The translations under genes were made by a program, and so were the position numbers. The notes under the pieces were generated by a model. The model was given only the letters and a program-made list of their open reading frames with translations. It was not told where the DNA came from and ran no database searches. Shown in pieces: positions 26,601 to 35,420 of a DNA stretch of 60,644 nucleotides (positions within the stretch are counted from its first letter, which is position 1; every line of letters begins with the position of its first letter). The DNA comes from Desulfobacteraceae bacterium (GTDB taxonomy: Bacteria; Desulfobacterota; Desulfobacteria; Desulfobacterales; SURF-7): contig QZKS01000006.1 of NCBI GenBank assembly GCA_003599865.1, forward strand, positions 1-60,644. Reading direction: 5' to 3'.

Positions 26601-26817
26601 AAATGATATTGAGCGGTTCAATATAGGTGGTATCCGCCATTCCGGGGTCCGTCATGATGGTGGCGGGATTGGAGTTTACCAGCACAATTTTATAGCCAAG
26701 GCTTCGGAGCGCCTTGCACGCCTGGGTTCCGGAATAATCAAATTCACATGCCTGGCCGATGATAATGGGACCAGATCCGATAATTAACACTTTTTTAATA
26801 TCTTCGCGTCTTGGCAT
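23617..26817 (-). CDS. carB: Carbamoyl-phosphate synthase large subunit
   Basis: The 1066-residue protein has full family length. It makes carbamoyl phosphate from bicarbonate, ammonia passed from the CarA subunit, and two ATP, for pyrimidine and arginine synthesis. The two homologous ATP-grasp halves are visible: the first begins VLIIGSGPIIIGQACEFDYS and has GGQTGLNLS; the second repeats it as VLGGGPNRIGQGIEFDYCC and GGQTPLNIA. The C-terminal MGS-like allosteric domain includes FTIMTTKGTGQYLAENGI. The gene stands alone: carA is not next to it. The plus-strand frames inside it are shadows. Confidence 0.97.
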   Translation of the reverse strand: MPRREDIKKVLIIGSGPIIIGQACEFDYSGTQACKALRSLGYKIVLVNSNPATIMTDPGMADTTYIEPLNIISLTAIIEKERPDALLPNLGGQTGLNLSSELHQAGILDKYNVKMIGVNIDAIKRGEDRTEFKNTMDRLGIEMARSKTVNNVEDAEKVAEEIGYPVVIRPAYTMGGTGGGFVYNVEELRVIAARGLAASIVNQILVEESVLGWEELELEVVRDSKNNKITVCFIENVDAMGVHTGDSYCTAPMLTIAPELQRRLQKYSYDIVDAIEVIGGTNIQFAHDPKTGRVVVIEINPRTSRSSALASKATGFPIALVSSLLAGGLTMDEIPYWRDGTLEKYTPSGDYVVVKFAKWAFEKFPGVKDELGTQMRAVGEVMSIGKNYKEAFQKSIRSLENGRHGLGFAKDFHQKSLDELMKLAGKPTSERQFIMYEALRKGATVEDLHALTHIKAWFIEQMKELVALEEELLKSKGSLPPDDLFIKAKKDGFADKYLSRILGIPETEIRKKRLALGLKQAWEPVPVSGVENAAYYFSTYNAPDQVAVSGNKKIMVLGGGPNRIGQGIEFDYCCVHAAFAIRDEGIESIMVNCNPETVSTDYDTSDRLYFEPLTVEDVLSIYEKEKPYGAIVQFGGQTPLNIARELEQAGVNILGTSTDAIDLAEDRDRFRHVMTKLGIPQPESGMAATLEAALAIAGKIGYPLMVRPSYVLGGRAMEVVLDEEMLVRYVTAAVDISPDRPILIDRFLENAIEAEADAISDGKDAFVPAVMEHIEHAGIHSGDSACVIPPVNIPEKHIQTIIDYTRKIAIELKVVGLMNIQYAICDDIVYILEANPRASRTVPIVSKVCNIPMARLAAQVMLGKKLSDLNLTSKKIPHFGVKESVFPFNMFPEVDPLLGPEMRSTGEVLGMSQSYGFAYFKAQEATKTPLPVEGTVLITVADKDKKEALQTAILFAELGFTIMTTKGTGQYLAENGILSQPIEKLGFGRPDIVDALKNREIHVVINTPSGKDSKTDDSYIRKTAIRYNIPYITTIAASIAAAKGIAAKRISKTDIRSLQEYHRDII

Positions 26818-27264
26818 ATTCGGTCTCCTGTCTTTTGAAACGATACGTTGAAAATTGGTTCGCTTCTACTTAATTAATAATTTTTTTTTTATCAACACTT
26901 AATCATCGACGGATCAGTGTAACCGCATTTGGAATGTCGACTTTTAAATTCCCCCCTTGAGGGGGGCCAGGGGGGTGTTTTGGTTTTTCGATGGAAACCA
27001 TAGATGAGAAAGATCAGGGTTTTGTTACACCCCCCTTAATCCCCCCTCAAGGGGGGAATAGCTGTGATGGTCTCCTCAAGGGGGGAATGCCATATGGCAC
27101 AATGATAGGGGGAATAGGTTGAGTAAGGATATTATTTCCAAATGCGCTTACCCTGATCGGCGGATTCAATCATTCCTTGCATGATGTTTTATAATCCGAT
27201 AAAGAGATATACATAAATTTTTTGCCGATTCAGAAAGGATAATGTTAAGCAGGGAGTGGAGCTG
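26818..27264. repeat. Intergenic region with a cluster of C/G-rich inverted repeats
   Basis: The 447 bases hold the carB promoter side, then copies of one C/G-rich repeat: 26950-26979 (TTCCCCCC/GGGGGG) and, in the opposite sense, 27028-27059, with a partial copy at 27071-27088. The first two copies could pair with each other over a 50-base gap. A T/A-rich run lies near 26875-26890. I see no gene here. Confidence 0.7.
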
Positions 27265-27555
27265 ATGAAAAAACGGGATGAAAATACCTGGGTCTGGGTG
27301 CTGATTGAAAATCCGAATAAGGATGAAAAAATCGTCGGACAGATGGATGAACAATCCGGCATTTCCTTTATCCCGGCGTTTGAGAGCAAGGAAAACGGCC
27401 TGATGTGCGTGAACCTTCTCGCACGGGAACCGGGGAAAATCTATGAACCGCAGGCCATGTTGTTCGGGGATCTTTCCACCTATGCAGCGGAAAACGGGTT
27501 CATGATCTGTTTTCTGGATGGAACCGGCAGGATTGTTGAAAAAATCAGGATGTAA
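27265..27555 (+). CDS. Small uncharacterised protein (96 residues)
   Basis: I do not recognise this protein. The ATG at 27265 has AGGGAG eight bases upstream, and an in-frame GTG lies at 27256. The 96 residues alternate charged and hydrophobic stretches with no signal peptide or membrane segment. The beginning (ENTWVWVLIENP, then EKIVGQMDEQSGISFIPAF) and the end (FLDGTGRIVEKIRM) look like a small beta-rich soluble domain. Codon use resembles the neighbours, which supports a real gene. It stands alone, 376 bases before the glycogen cluster. Confidence 0.6.
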   Translation: MKKRDENTWVWVLIENPNKDEKIVGQMDEQSGISFIPAFESKENGLMCVNLLAREPGKIYEPQAMLFGDLSTYAAENGFMICFLDGTGRIVEKIRM

Positions 27556-27931
27556 AGAAACCGTCGGTTCCCGGTGTGATTTCCCTGTCTTTTCGGTAAT
27601 CATTTCTTGACACTTCTTCCGTATTCTTCTATATCAATGAAGAAAGCATGAATCATAAACCGTATTGATTTCCATCCAAAAATGGCTGTTTTTTACAATA
27701 GTTGAATTAATCTTAGCCGGCTGTAACCGATTTTTGTGACGTAAGAAATGACGCCTCCGATTAATCCCGCAGTCTTAAAAAAATGTTCATTTTTGTATTG
27801 GAAAAAGATAGAATGCTATTTCATTCCAGGGACAAATACCGTCACATTATTTCCTAGCAGAAGTCTCCGATAACAAGTTGCAGGAATGGTTGATTCTAAA
27901 GGGAATCAACGTATGATTTTGATGGTATTCA
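27556..27931 (+). promoter_or_regulatory. Gap before the glycogen cluster with a candidate promoter
   Basis: Within 376 bases without a gene, TTGACA at 27607-27612 and TATATC at 27630-27635 are separated by 17 bases, a good sigma-70 arrangement in the direction of the glycogen genes. The start codon lies 297 bases further on, so the leader would be long. The rest is AT-rich and shows no clear ribosome binding site directly before the ATG at 27932. Confidence 0.35.
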
Positions 27932-30900
27932 ATGAGAGTTATAAATTCCATTATGAATGTTTCAGCAAAAGATATTCCATCCGTCCGGCAGGAACCTGAA
28001 CCGGGAAAACATTTCGTCATGTTCCGCGGCGATACGTTTTCCTTTACCCTGAGGCTGTCAAGGAAGAAAAAGGGTATGGCATGGCTGCGAACCAATATCG
28101 GCCGGATCCGCACCACCAGAAAAGAGATCATTCAGGAGGTGGATCATGAAATGCCGTACCTGGGACGGGATTGGTTTGATATCCCGATGATACGGCTGGA
28201 TGATGACCATTTCCGGATCACGCTGCCCCTTTGTCAGGTCGGTCACTTTGAGGGGAAATGCTTTTTTTTGCCGGAAGGTTCGGATATCCCGGTCTGGCCG
28301 CCGGGAGACAATACCGCCATCAATGTTTCTCCGGCGCACACTTGCAGTTCCAATGTCATTTACAACACATTTGTCCGTCAGTTCGGGCCGAACAAGGAGA
28401 AAAGAGTGCCTGTTCCGGAACATGTGGCAGCCTGCGTTGCTTTTCTGGACCAGTCCGAATGGTCGGTCATTCCGCCGTCCGGCCGGTTCCGGGATCTGAT
28501 CAAAGAGCTGGATTTTATTATCGGAAATCTGGGCTGCCGGTTTATCCAGCTTCTTCCCATTCATCCGACACCCACAACCTATGCCCGCATGGGAAGATTC
28601 GGCAGCCCCTATGCAGCCCAGAGTTTCACCGATGTGGATCCGGCCCTTGCCGAGTTTGATCCCAAGGAGACACCGGTCGAACAGTTTATTGCATTTGTCG
28701 ATGCGGTTCATGCCCGGAATGCGGAAGTGATTCTGGATATCGCCATCAATCATACCGGATGGGCCGCCGCCCTTCATAATTCTCATCCCGAGTGGCTTGT
28801 ACGGGATCGTGACGGCCGGATTGAAATGCCCGGAGCCTGGGGAGTGACCTGGGCGGATCTGACCCGATTGGATTACAGCAAGAAAGGGTTATGGACCTAC
28901 ATGGCCGGCATCTTTCTCATCTGGTGCGAGCGGGGTGTTGACGGATTCCGGTGTGATGCCGGATATATGGTTCCGGTTGTCGCATGGAAATACATAATCT
29001 CCCTTGTCCGGGAACAGTATCCGGATACGATTTTTTTCCTGGAAGGGCTTGGCGGGAAGATATCGGTTACCCGGGAACTGTTGAACAATGCCGGTTTTGA
29101 CTGGGCCTATTCCGAACTGTTTCAAAACTATGACCGGCATCAGATTGAATCCTATCTGCCGGACGCCTTGCAGATGTCACGGGAGAACGGGATCACCATC
29201 CATCTTTCCGAGACCCATGACAATGAGCGTCTGGCCAAAAAATCCAAATCCTATTCCCGGATGCGGAATGCGCTTTGTGCCCTGTTTTCCGTGAACGGCG
29301 GCTATGGTTTTGCCGGAGGGGTGGAATGGTGTGCCACGGAGAAAATCATTGTGCATGACGCCACCTCCCTGAACTGGGGCGCTGCGGATAATCTGGTCGC
29401 GGATATCCGGCGGCTGACCCGTCTGCTGGAGGTACACCCGGCGTTTCATGATCAGGTGCACCTGGAAATGGTTCACCAGGATGGCGAACGGCAGGTTGCC
29501 CTGCTTCGGTATCATCCTGCTTCCGGGAAAAAGCTGCTGGTCCTTGTCAACCTCGATGAATATCAAGCAGGTGAGGTTTTCTGGGATAAGCATCTTTTTC
29601 CAACCCATTCCGGAACGCCCGTTGACCTGCTGACCGGGGCGCCTGTTTCCTGTTATGAATCCCATGGCCGGACGGCTTGCCGGCTATCGGCCCTGCAGGT
29701 GATGTGTCTGTCCGCAGACCATGAGGATCTTTCCATTACGGATGTTCAGCCCCAGGCAAACCATGAGCTGCCGGACCGGATTAGAAAACAGATGCTGCGG
29801 GCAAAGGCACTTGATATTTTTGAATTTTATCATAGAATTCAGGACCTGGGCGCATTCGATCCGGATCGGGAATCCGAAAAACTGGCGGAAAATCCGTACG
29901 AGTATTGCCGGTCCCGAAATCCGTTCAGCCGGGAATCCCGTGTGGTTGTCTGGCAATATCCGGGTGATGCAAAACGTGAGGTCATGGTTCCGCCGGGTCA
30001 TTTCCTGATGATCCGGGCCGGCCGTCCTTTCCGGGCGTCTATCCTGGAGGAACGGAAAACCATTGCCCTGGAAAAAAGTCTGGCGGCTGCCGGCGGAACT
30101 TTTTTTGCGATTTTCAAACCCGTTCCGGTTCCCGGCGCCTTTTTTCCCTGTACGCTGAAGATTGCCGTATACCGGGACGGCCGATGCGAACATGCGGAGG
30201 CGCCGCTCCTGTTTCTGCCGGAAGGGGAAAACAATCCGGTGCAGACCGCATTTAACCGTCATGAAATATTATCCAAACCCCTTTTGTTCCTGGGAACCAA
30301 CGGCCGGGGAGGCATGATGCGGTCCAATGTGTTCTGGGAAAAACTGGACAGCAAGTATGATTCGCTTCTGGCCGCCAATCTGCATCCCGGCATCCCGGTG
30401 GACCGATGGATGATGCTTGCCCGATGCCGCATGTGGATTGTCTTTCAGGGGTATTCTCAGGAAATTGTCGGCAATTGTCTGGATTCTTTTCAATATGATT
30501 ATCATTCCGCAGGGATATGGCGCTATCATGTGCCGGCAGGGCAGGGAGAGCATATCCGGCTGGATATCCGGCTGGAAATGATCCGGGATGAAAACGAGAT
30601 TTGTTTTACTTTTCTGCGAAATCCGGCAAACGGGCTTCCCGATAACCTGGCGGATGACAGGATGGTCCGGCTGATTATCCGGCCGGATATCGAGGATCGA
30701 AGTTTTCATGATGTCACCAAGGCGTATCTGGGACCGGAACACCGGTGGCCTTCTTCGGTAACCGCTCAGGAAAACGGGTTTCTGTTTTCACCTGATCCGG
30801 GAAGGGTTCTTCAGGTTCAGGCGTTTCCGGGAAAATTTTCCCTGGAACCGGAATGGCGTTACATGGTTCACCGGGCGCGTGACCGGGAAAGAGGCCATGA

Positions 30901-32320
30901 TCCGGATTCCGACCTGTACAGCCCGGGATATTTTACCATCGAGCTTGTCGGCGGGCAGTCGGCAGCCCTGACCGCAAGGCATCAGCCTCTTTTGCGGGAA
31001 AAACCGGTTGCGCGGAGTCCGGTTTCCGGAAAGATCCGGAAGGATGAACACCGGTCATTGGACCTCCTTACGGCAATGACCCTTTCCCTGGAACATTATA
31101 TCGTCAAGCGGGAATCCCATCAGTCCGTGATTGCCGGATATCCCTGGTTTCTCGACTGGGGAAGGGATGCACTGATTTTTGCAAGGGGCGTCATTGCCGC
31201 GGGAAAAACAACGGAGGCTCTCTCCATTCTGGAACTGTTCGGGCAATTTGAAAGCCATGGCACCCTGCCCAATATGATTCACGGGACGGATGCCGGCAAC
31301 CGGGACACCTCGGATGCGCCCTTCTGGTTTTTTGTCGCCTGTTCCGACCTGGCGGAACGTGAGGGAGGGAAACGGTTTTATTCCCATTCCTGCGGGCAAA
31401 GAACCTTCCGGGAGATTCTGGTTTCCATTGGAAATGCCGTCATCAGCGGAACCCCGAATCAGATCGTCATGGACCCGGAATCCGGGTTGATTTTCAGCCC
31501 GTCCCATTATACCTGGATGGATACCAATCATCCGGCGGGAACACCCAGACAGGGATATCCGATCGAGATCCAGGCACTGTGGTATCATGCCCTGTCCGTT
31601 CTGGAACAGATCGATTCCGGTGCTAACGGGCGGAAATGGGGAGACTTGAAGCTGCTGGTCCGGAAATCCATTACCGAACTGTTTTATCATGAGGACAGGG
31701 GATATCTTCTGGATTGTCTGCACGGTAGTAAAGGCACGCCGGCAAGACAGGCGGAACCGGATGACAGCCTGCGCCCCAATCAGCTTTTTGCGGTTACGCT
31801 GGGTGCGGTTGACGATATGGAAATCCGCCGCCGGATTGTCGAGGCATGTCAGGTTCTAATTGTTCCGGGCGCGATTCGCAGTCTTGCGGATCAGAGGGTT
31901 GCAAGACCCCTTGAAATCATTCATCATGGCAAACGGCTGAAGGATCCGTTTGCGCCTTATCAGGGGAAATATACCGGCGACGAGGATACGGAGCGGAAGC
32001 CCGCGTATCATAATGGAACCGCATGGACCTGGGTTTTTCCGTCCTTTTGCGAGGCATGGGCCATGGCATTCGGAAGTGAAGGGGTTTCTGCGGCTCTCTC
32101 ATGGCTGGGCAGCAGTGTCCGGGTGATCAATGAAGGATGCGCCGGGCATGTCCCTGAAATTCTGGACGGGGATTATCCTCACCTGCAGCGCGGGTGTGAT
32201 GCCCAGGCCTGGGGGGCGAGCGAATTGTTGCGTGTCCGGCGGTTGTTGTTGCAGCAGCAAAAACAAGAGAACAGGAAAGGAGGGTGGGATGAGCGTCAAA
32301 AAACAGTATCTCAAAAGTAA
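27932..32320 (+). CDS. Fused glycogen debranching enzyme: GH13 amylase part plus GH133 amylo-alpha-1,6-glucosidase
   Basis: The 1462-residue protein joins two catalytic parts. The first (about residues 100-560) is a GH13 barrel: ILDIAINHTGW, the nucleophile aspartate in GVDGFRCDAGY, the acid glutamate in FFLEGLGG and HLSETHDNE. The second (about 1050-1440) is a GH133 (alpha/alpha)6 domain of the archaeal-type debrancher: GYPWFLDWGRDALIFARG, GTLPNMIHG, and NGTAWTWVFPSF near the end. Between them lies a GDE_N-like beta domain. Together they would give transferase or endo-cleavage plus 1,6-glucosidase in one chain, as in eukaryotic debranchers but built from other parts. The first ATG lacks a clear ribosome binding site; 27953 is an alternative. 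The gene overlaps the next gene by 32 bp. Confidence 0.88.
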   Translation: MRVINSIMNVSAKDIPSVRQEPEPGKHFVMFRGDTFSFTLRLSRKKKGMAWLRTNIGRIRTTRKEIIQEVDHEMPYLGRDWFDIPMIRLDDDHFRITLPLCQVGHFEGKCFFLPEGSDIPVWPPGDNTAINVSPAHTCSSNVIYNTFVRQFGPNKEKRVPVPEHVAACVAFLDQSEWSVIPPSGRFRDLIKELDFIIGNLGCRFIQLLPIHPTPTTYARMGRFGSPYAAQSFTDVDPALAEFDPKETPVEQFIAFVDAVHARNAEVILDIAINHTGWAAALHNSHPEWLVRDRDGRIEMPGAWGVTWADLTRLDYSKKGLWTYMAGIFLIWCERGVDGFRCDAGYMVPVVAWKYIISLVREQYPDTIFFLEGLGGKISVTRELLNNAGFDWAYSELFQNYDRHQIESYLPDALQMSRENGITIHLSETHDNERLAKKSKSYSRMRNALCALFSVNGGYGFAGGVEWCATEKIIVHDATSLNWGAADNLVADIRRLTRLLEVHPAFHDQVHLEMVHQDGERQVALLRYHPASGKKLLVLVNLDEYQAGEVFWDKHLFPTHSGTPVDLLTGAPVSCYESHGRTACRLSALQVMCLSADHEDLSITDVQPQANHELPDRIRKQMLRAKALDIFEFYHRIQDLGAFDPDRESEKLAENPYEYCRSRNPFSRESRVVVWQYPGDAKREVMVPPGHFLMIRAGRPFRASILEERKTIALEKSLAAAGGTFFAIFKPVPVPGAFFPCTLKIAVYRDGRCEHAEAPLLFLPEGENNPVQTAFNRHEILSKPLLFLGTNGRGGMMRSNVFWEKLDSKYDSLLAANLHPGIPVDRWMMLARCRMWIVFQGYSQEIVGNCLDSFQYDYHSAGIWRYHVPAGQGEHIRLDIRLEMIRDENEICFTFLRNPANGLPDNLADDRMVRLIIRPDIEDRSFHDVTKAYLGPEHRWPSSVTAQENGFLFSPDPGRVLQVQAFPGKFSLEPEWRYMVHRARDRERGHDPDSDLYSPGYFTIELVGGQSAALTARHQPLLREKPVARSPVSGKIRKDEHRSLDLLTAMTLSLEHYIVKRESHQSVIAGYPWFLDWGRDALIFARGVIAAGKTTEALSILELFGQFESHGTLPNMIHGTDAGNRDTSDAPFWFFVACSDLAEREGGKRFYSHSCGQRTFREILVSIGNAVISGTPNQIVMDPESGLIFSPSHYTWMDTNHPAGTPRQGYPIEIQALWYHALSVLEQIDSGANGRKWGDLKLLVRKSITELFYHEDRGYLLDCLHGSKGTPARQAEPDDSLRPNQLFAVTLGAVDDMEIRRRIVEACQVLIVPGAIRSLADQRVARPLEIIHHGKRLKDPFAPYQGKYTGDEDTERKPAYHNGTAWTWVFPSFCEAWAMAFGSEGVSAALSWLGSSVRVINEGCAGHVPEILDGDYPHLQRGCDAQAWGASELLRVRRLLLQQQKQENRKGGWDERQKTVSQK

Positions 32321-32597
32321 ACCCATATGCAGAGTGACTTTCCGGGTGCCTTCCCAGGTGGCCAAGAAAGCAAAAAACGTTCATATTGTCGGCGAGTTCA
32401 ACAACTGGAGCAAGGTATCAACGCCCATGAAGCGTTTAAAGGACGGTGCTCATGTCGTGACCCTGGATCTGGACACGGGCAGGGAATACCAGTACCGGTA
32501 TCTGATCGACGAGGATATCTGGGAGAATGACTGGGATGCGGATAAATACGTTCCGTCATTGTTCGGCGGATGTGATAATTCGGTTGTCATTGTTTAA
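32289..32597 (+). CDS. Small CBM48/AMPK-type glycogen-binding protein
   Basis: The ATG at 32289 lies inside the end of the debrancher gene and has AAAGGAGG five bases upstream, giving 102 residues. RVTFRVPSQVAKKAKNVHIV then GEFNNWSKVSTPMKRL and YQYRYLID match the carbohydrate-binding fold found at the N-terminus of isoamylases, branching enzymes and the AMPK beta subunit. It has no catalytic domain, so a stand-alone glycogen-binding or scaffolding role is likely. Its overlap with the debrancher and 38-bp distance to the phosphorylase indicate co-translation with glycogen-degrading enzymes. Confidence 0.82.
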   Translation: MSVKKQYLKSKPICRVTFRVPSQVAKKAKNVHIVGEFNNWSKVSTPMKRLKDGAHVVTLDLDTGREYQYRYLIDEDIWENDWDADKYVPSLFGGCDNSVVIV

Positions 32598-32635
32598 CCA
32601 ATAGTCGGGATTGAAGAATACGAGAGGATGAATAA

Positions 32636-35185
32636 ATGAGCTATTTTCAGACGTTTCAGGTTTTTCCGAACATTCCTGAACCACTTTCCGCAACATTGAA
32701 GCTGACCCGGAATCTCTGGTGGTGCTGGCATCTGGATGCCATTGAACTGTTTCGGAGGCTTGACCCCAAAATGTGGAAACAGTCAGGCCAGAACCCGATT
32801 CTTTTTGCCAGTATGCTTACGCAGAAAGATCTGGAGGATCTGACGGATGATGACAGCTTTCTCGCGCATCAGAAAAGGGTCTGGGAGCTGTATGAAAAAC
32901 AGGTTGTGGAGCCGGTGGATTATTCGGATACTCCCTTTGTGAAGCATGGAACCATCGCTTATTTTTCCATGGAATTCGGTATCCATGAAAGCCTTCCTCT
33001 TTTTGCAGGCGGCCTTGGTGTGCTGGCCGGAGATCATTTGAAAGCGGCTTCGGATATGGGCATACCGATAACCGGGGTCGGTCTGTTTTACCGCCGGGGA
33101 TATTTCCATCAGTATCTGAACGGAGACGGATGGCAGCAGGAAGAATATCCGGAAACCGATATTTATCATATTCCGGTGAAGCGGGCCAAAGATGCTTCCG
33201 GAAATGAAGTGTTTGTGAAGATTGAACTTCCCATGGGTGAAATTCTGGCCATGGTGTGGGTCATCAAGGTCGGCCGCATATCCCTGTTTCTCCTGGATAC
33301 CAATCTGCCGGAGAATCCGCCTGAAATCCGCAATATCACGTCCAGCCTGTATTCTTCCGATCCCAAAATCAGGCTGGCCCAGGAGGTGCTGCTCGGCATC
33401 GGGGGCATGCGGGCGCTTGACCGGCTGGGGATCCGGCCCGTGGTTTGCCATATGAACGAAGGACATTGCGCCTTTGCCAATCTGGAGCGTCTTGCGCTCA
33501 TGATGGAGCAGAATAATCTTGATCTGAAGGTCGCCCAGGAAATCATCACCCGGACGACCGTGTTTACGACGCACACGCCGGTTTCCGCAGGCCATGACGA
33601 GTTTCCGGTGGACATGGTAAGACCCTATCTTCTTTCCTTTGAAAAAAGGTTCGGGGTGACGGTCGATGAAATCCTGTCCTGGGGCCAGTCCGGTGCACCG
33701 AGTACAACGGGGCCTTTGTCCATGTTTGTGCTGGCGTTGCGGATGGCGCAGTATTGCAACGGGGTCAGCGAACTCCACGGAAGAGTTGCCAGAAGAATGT
33801 GGGCCCATGTCTGGCCCGGGCATCCGGAGGAGGAGGTTCCGATTTCACATGTAACCAACGGGGTTCATATTTCATCCTGGATTTCCATTGAAAATTCCAT
33901 GCTTTTTAACCGGTATCTCGGACCGGAATGGGAGCTGAAGCATCGGGAGGAGGAAATCGTGAACCGCATTGACGGCATCTACAATGAAGAATTGTGGCGT
34001 GCCCATGAACTCAGCCGCTCCCGGTTGATCCGGACCTGCCGGACCATTATGGGAAAGCAGTATAAAAGAAGAAACGCCTCCAAGTCGATGATGAGTGAGG
34101 TGGAATCCGTTCTCGATCATGACGTTCTGACCATCGCCTTTGCCAGGCGGTTTGCAACCTACAAAAGGGCCAACCTGCTTCTTCATGATCCCAAACGGTT
34201 CGAGGGAATACTGACTTCAACCAAATATCCGGTCCAGTTCATTTTTTCCGGTAAAGCCCATCCTATGGATAATGAAGGAAAGGAACTGATCCGGCGTCTG
34301 ATTCATTTTGCCCGGAATGCCAATTTGCGGCACCGGCTGATTTTTTTGGAAGACTATAACATCGATATCGGCCGCCATCTGGTGCAGGGTGCGGACATCT
34401 GGCTGAACAATCCGCGGCGTCCGTTTGAAGCCTGCGGAACATCCGGCATCAAGGCAGCGGTTAACGGTGTGTTGAATGTGAGTATTCTGGATGGATGGTG
34501 GTGTGAAGGATATTCGGAAGAGGTGGGATGGCGTATCGGCAACGGTGAAGAGAATGATGACCATCAGTACCAGGATTCCATTGAAAGCCAGGCCCTGTAC
34601 AATCTTCTGGAGAATGAAGTGATTCCGTGTTTTTATGACCGGAAGGAAGGGAATCTCCCGGAGCGATGGCTCCAGAAAATGAAGGCTTCCATGAAAATGG
34701 CCATGTCCAGCTTCAGCGCCATGAAGATGGTGGATCAATACAATGAGTCCTTTTACCTTCCGGCTGCCGCAAGAATGCATGAACTGCTGAAGGATGATGC
34801 CGCTGAAGCCAAGAGGCTGAATATCCTTCAGAAGCGTCTTCGTTCCAACTGGGGTGATATCCGGATTGGACGTCCTGTCCGGAATCAGGATGGCCCTTTC
34901 CGGGTAGGAAATACATTCACCATCACGGTGGAAGTCAATCTGGGAAAACTTTTTCCGGAAGAGGTGGATGTGGAGCTGTATTACGGCAATGTAAAAACCA
35001 TTGATTCCCTGACCAAGGGATATGTTGAAACCATGCATGTCAAGGAATCCGATGGCAGTGGCGGATTTCTGTATGAATGCACCCTCAGTTGCCAAAAAGC
35101 AGGCCGTTATGGATTTACGGCACGCGTCGTTCCCAAGGGGGATGCCGTGATCCGGTTTACTCCCGGTAATATTACCTGGGCGTAG
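32636..35185 (+). CDS. glgP: Alpha-glucan (glycogen) phosphorylase
   Basis: The 849-residue enzyme releases glucose 1-phosphate from glycogen ends with PLP. The N-terminus (LKLTRNLWWCWHLDAIELFR) is the DUF3417 domain of the bacterial/archaeal alpha-glucan phosphorylase subfamily, and the active-site region is FSMEFGIHESLPLFAGGLGV. The PLP lysine is in CGTSGIKAAVNGVLN, followed by DGWWCEGY. GGAAGACTATAAC-type catalytic regions are complete and no frameshift is seen. A long C-terminal beta part after residue 730 is usual for this subfamily. AGAGGA precedes the ATG. It follows the glycogen-binding protein and precedes glycogen synthase. Confidence 0.93.
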   Translation: MSYFQTFQVFPNIPEPLSATLKLTRNLWWCWHLDAIELFRRLDPKMWKQSGQNPILFASMLTQKDLEDLTDDDSFLAHQKRVWELYEKQVVEPVDYSDTPFVKHGTIAYFSMEFGIHESLPLFAGGLGVLAGDHLKAASDMGIPITGVGLFYRRGYFHQYLNGDGWQQEEYPETDIYHIPVKRAKDASGNEVFVKIELPMGEILAMVWVIKVGRISLFLLDTNLPENPPEIRNITSSLYSSDPKIRLAQEVLLGIGGMRALDRLGIRPVVCHMNEGHCAFANLERLALMMEQNNLDLKVAQEIITRTTVFTTHTPVSAGHDEFPVDMVRPYLLSFEKRFGVTVDEILSWGQSGAPSTTGPLSMFVLALRMAQYCNGVSELHGRVARRMWAHVWPGHPEEEVPISHVTNGVHISSWISIENSMLFNRYLGPEWELKHREEEIVNRIDGIYNEELWRAHELSRSRLIRTCRTIMGKQYKRRNASKSMMSEVESVLDHDVLTIAFARRFATYKRANLLLHDPKRFEGILTSTKYPVQFIFSGKAHPMDNEGKELIRRLIHFARNANLRHRLIFLEDYNIDIGRHLVQGADIWLNNPRRPFEACGTSGIKAAVNGVLNVSILDGWWCEGYSEEVGWRIGNGEENDDHQYQDSIESQALYNLLENEVIPCFYDRKEGNLPERWLQKMKASMKMAMSSFSAMKMVDQYNESFYLPAAARMHELLKDDAAEAKRLNILQKRLRSNWGDIRIGRPVRNQDGPFRVGNTFTITVEVNLGKLFPEEVDVELYYGNVKTIDSLTKGYVETMHVKESDGSGGFLYECTLSCQKAGRYGFTARVVPKGDAVIRFTPGNITWA

Positions 35186-35420
35186 AGGGTGTAATGAAAA
35201 TCGTCGAGTAAACGCTGGATGCCGGATCAAGTCCGGCATGACGATAACAGCGTAAGCCCGTCATTCCGGCGAAAGCCGGAATCCATAATCAGGGTAAAAC
35301 CCAATGATTTTAATTGCACCAGGCCGAAAACCGGCGTTTGATTATGAATACGGGCGCCGCTTCATGAAAACATTATTTTGTGATCCATAGTCGAAACAGC
35401 AGGGGGGAAGGTGTACTGAA
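35186..35420. repeat. Two REP-like hairpins between glgP and glgA
   Basis: At 35219-35239 ATGCCGGA pairs with TCCGGCAT (five-base loop). At 35262-35281 ATTCCGGC pairs with GCCGGAAT around a GAAA loop. Both belong to the family found elsewhere in the window. They may separate expression of phosphorylase from the downstream synthase. A purine-rich GGGGGGAAGG before 35421 is the ribosome binding site of glgA. Confidence 0.75.
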
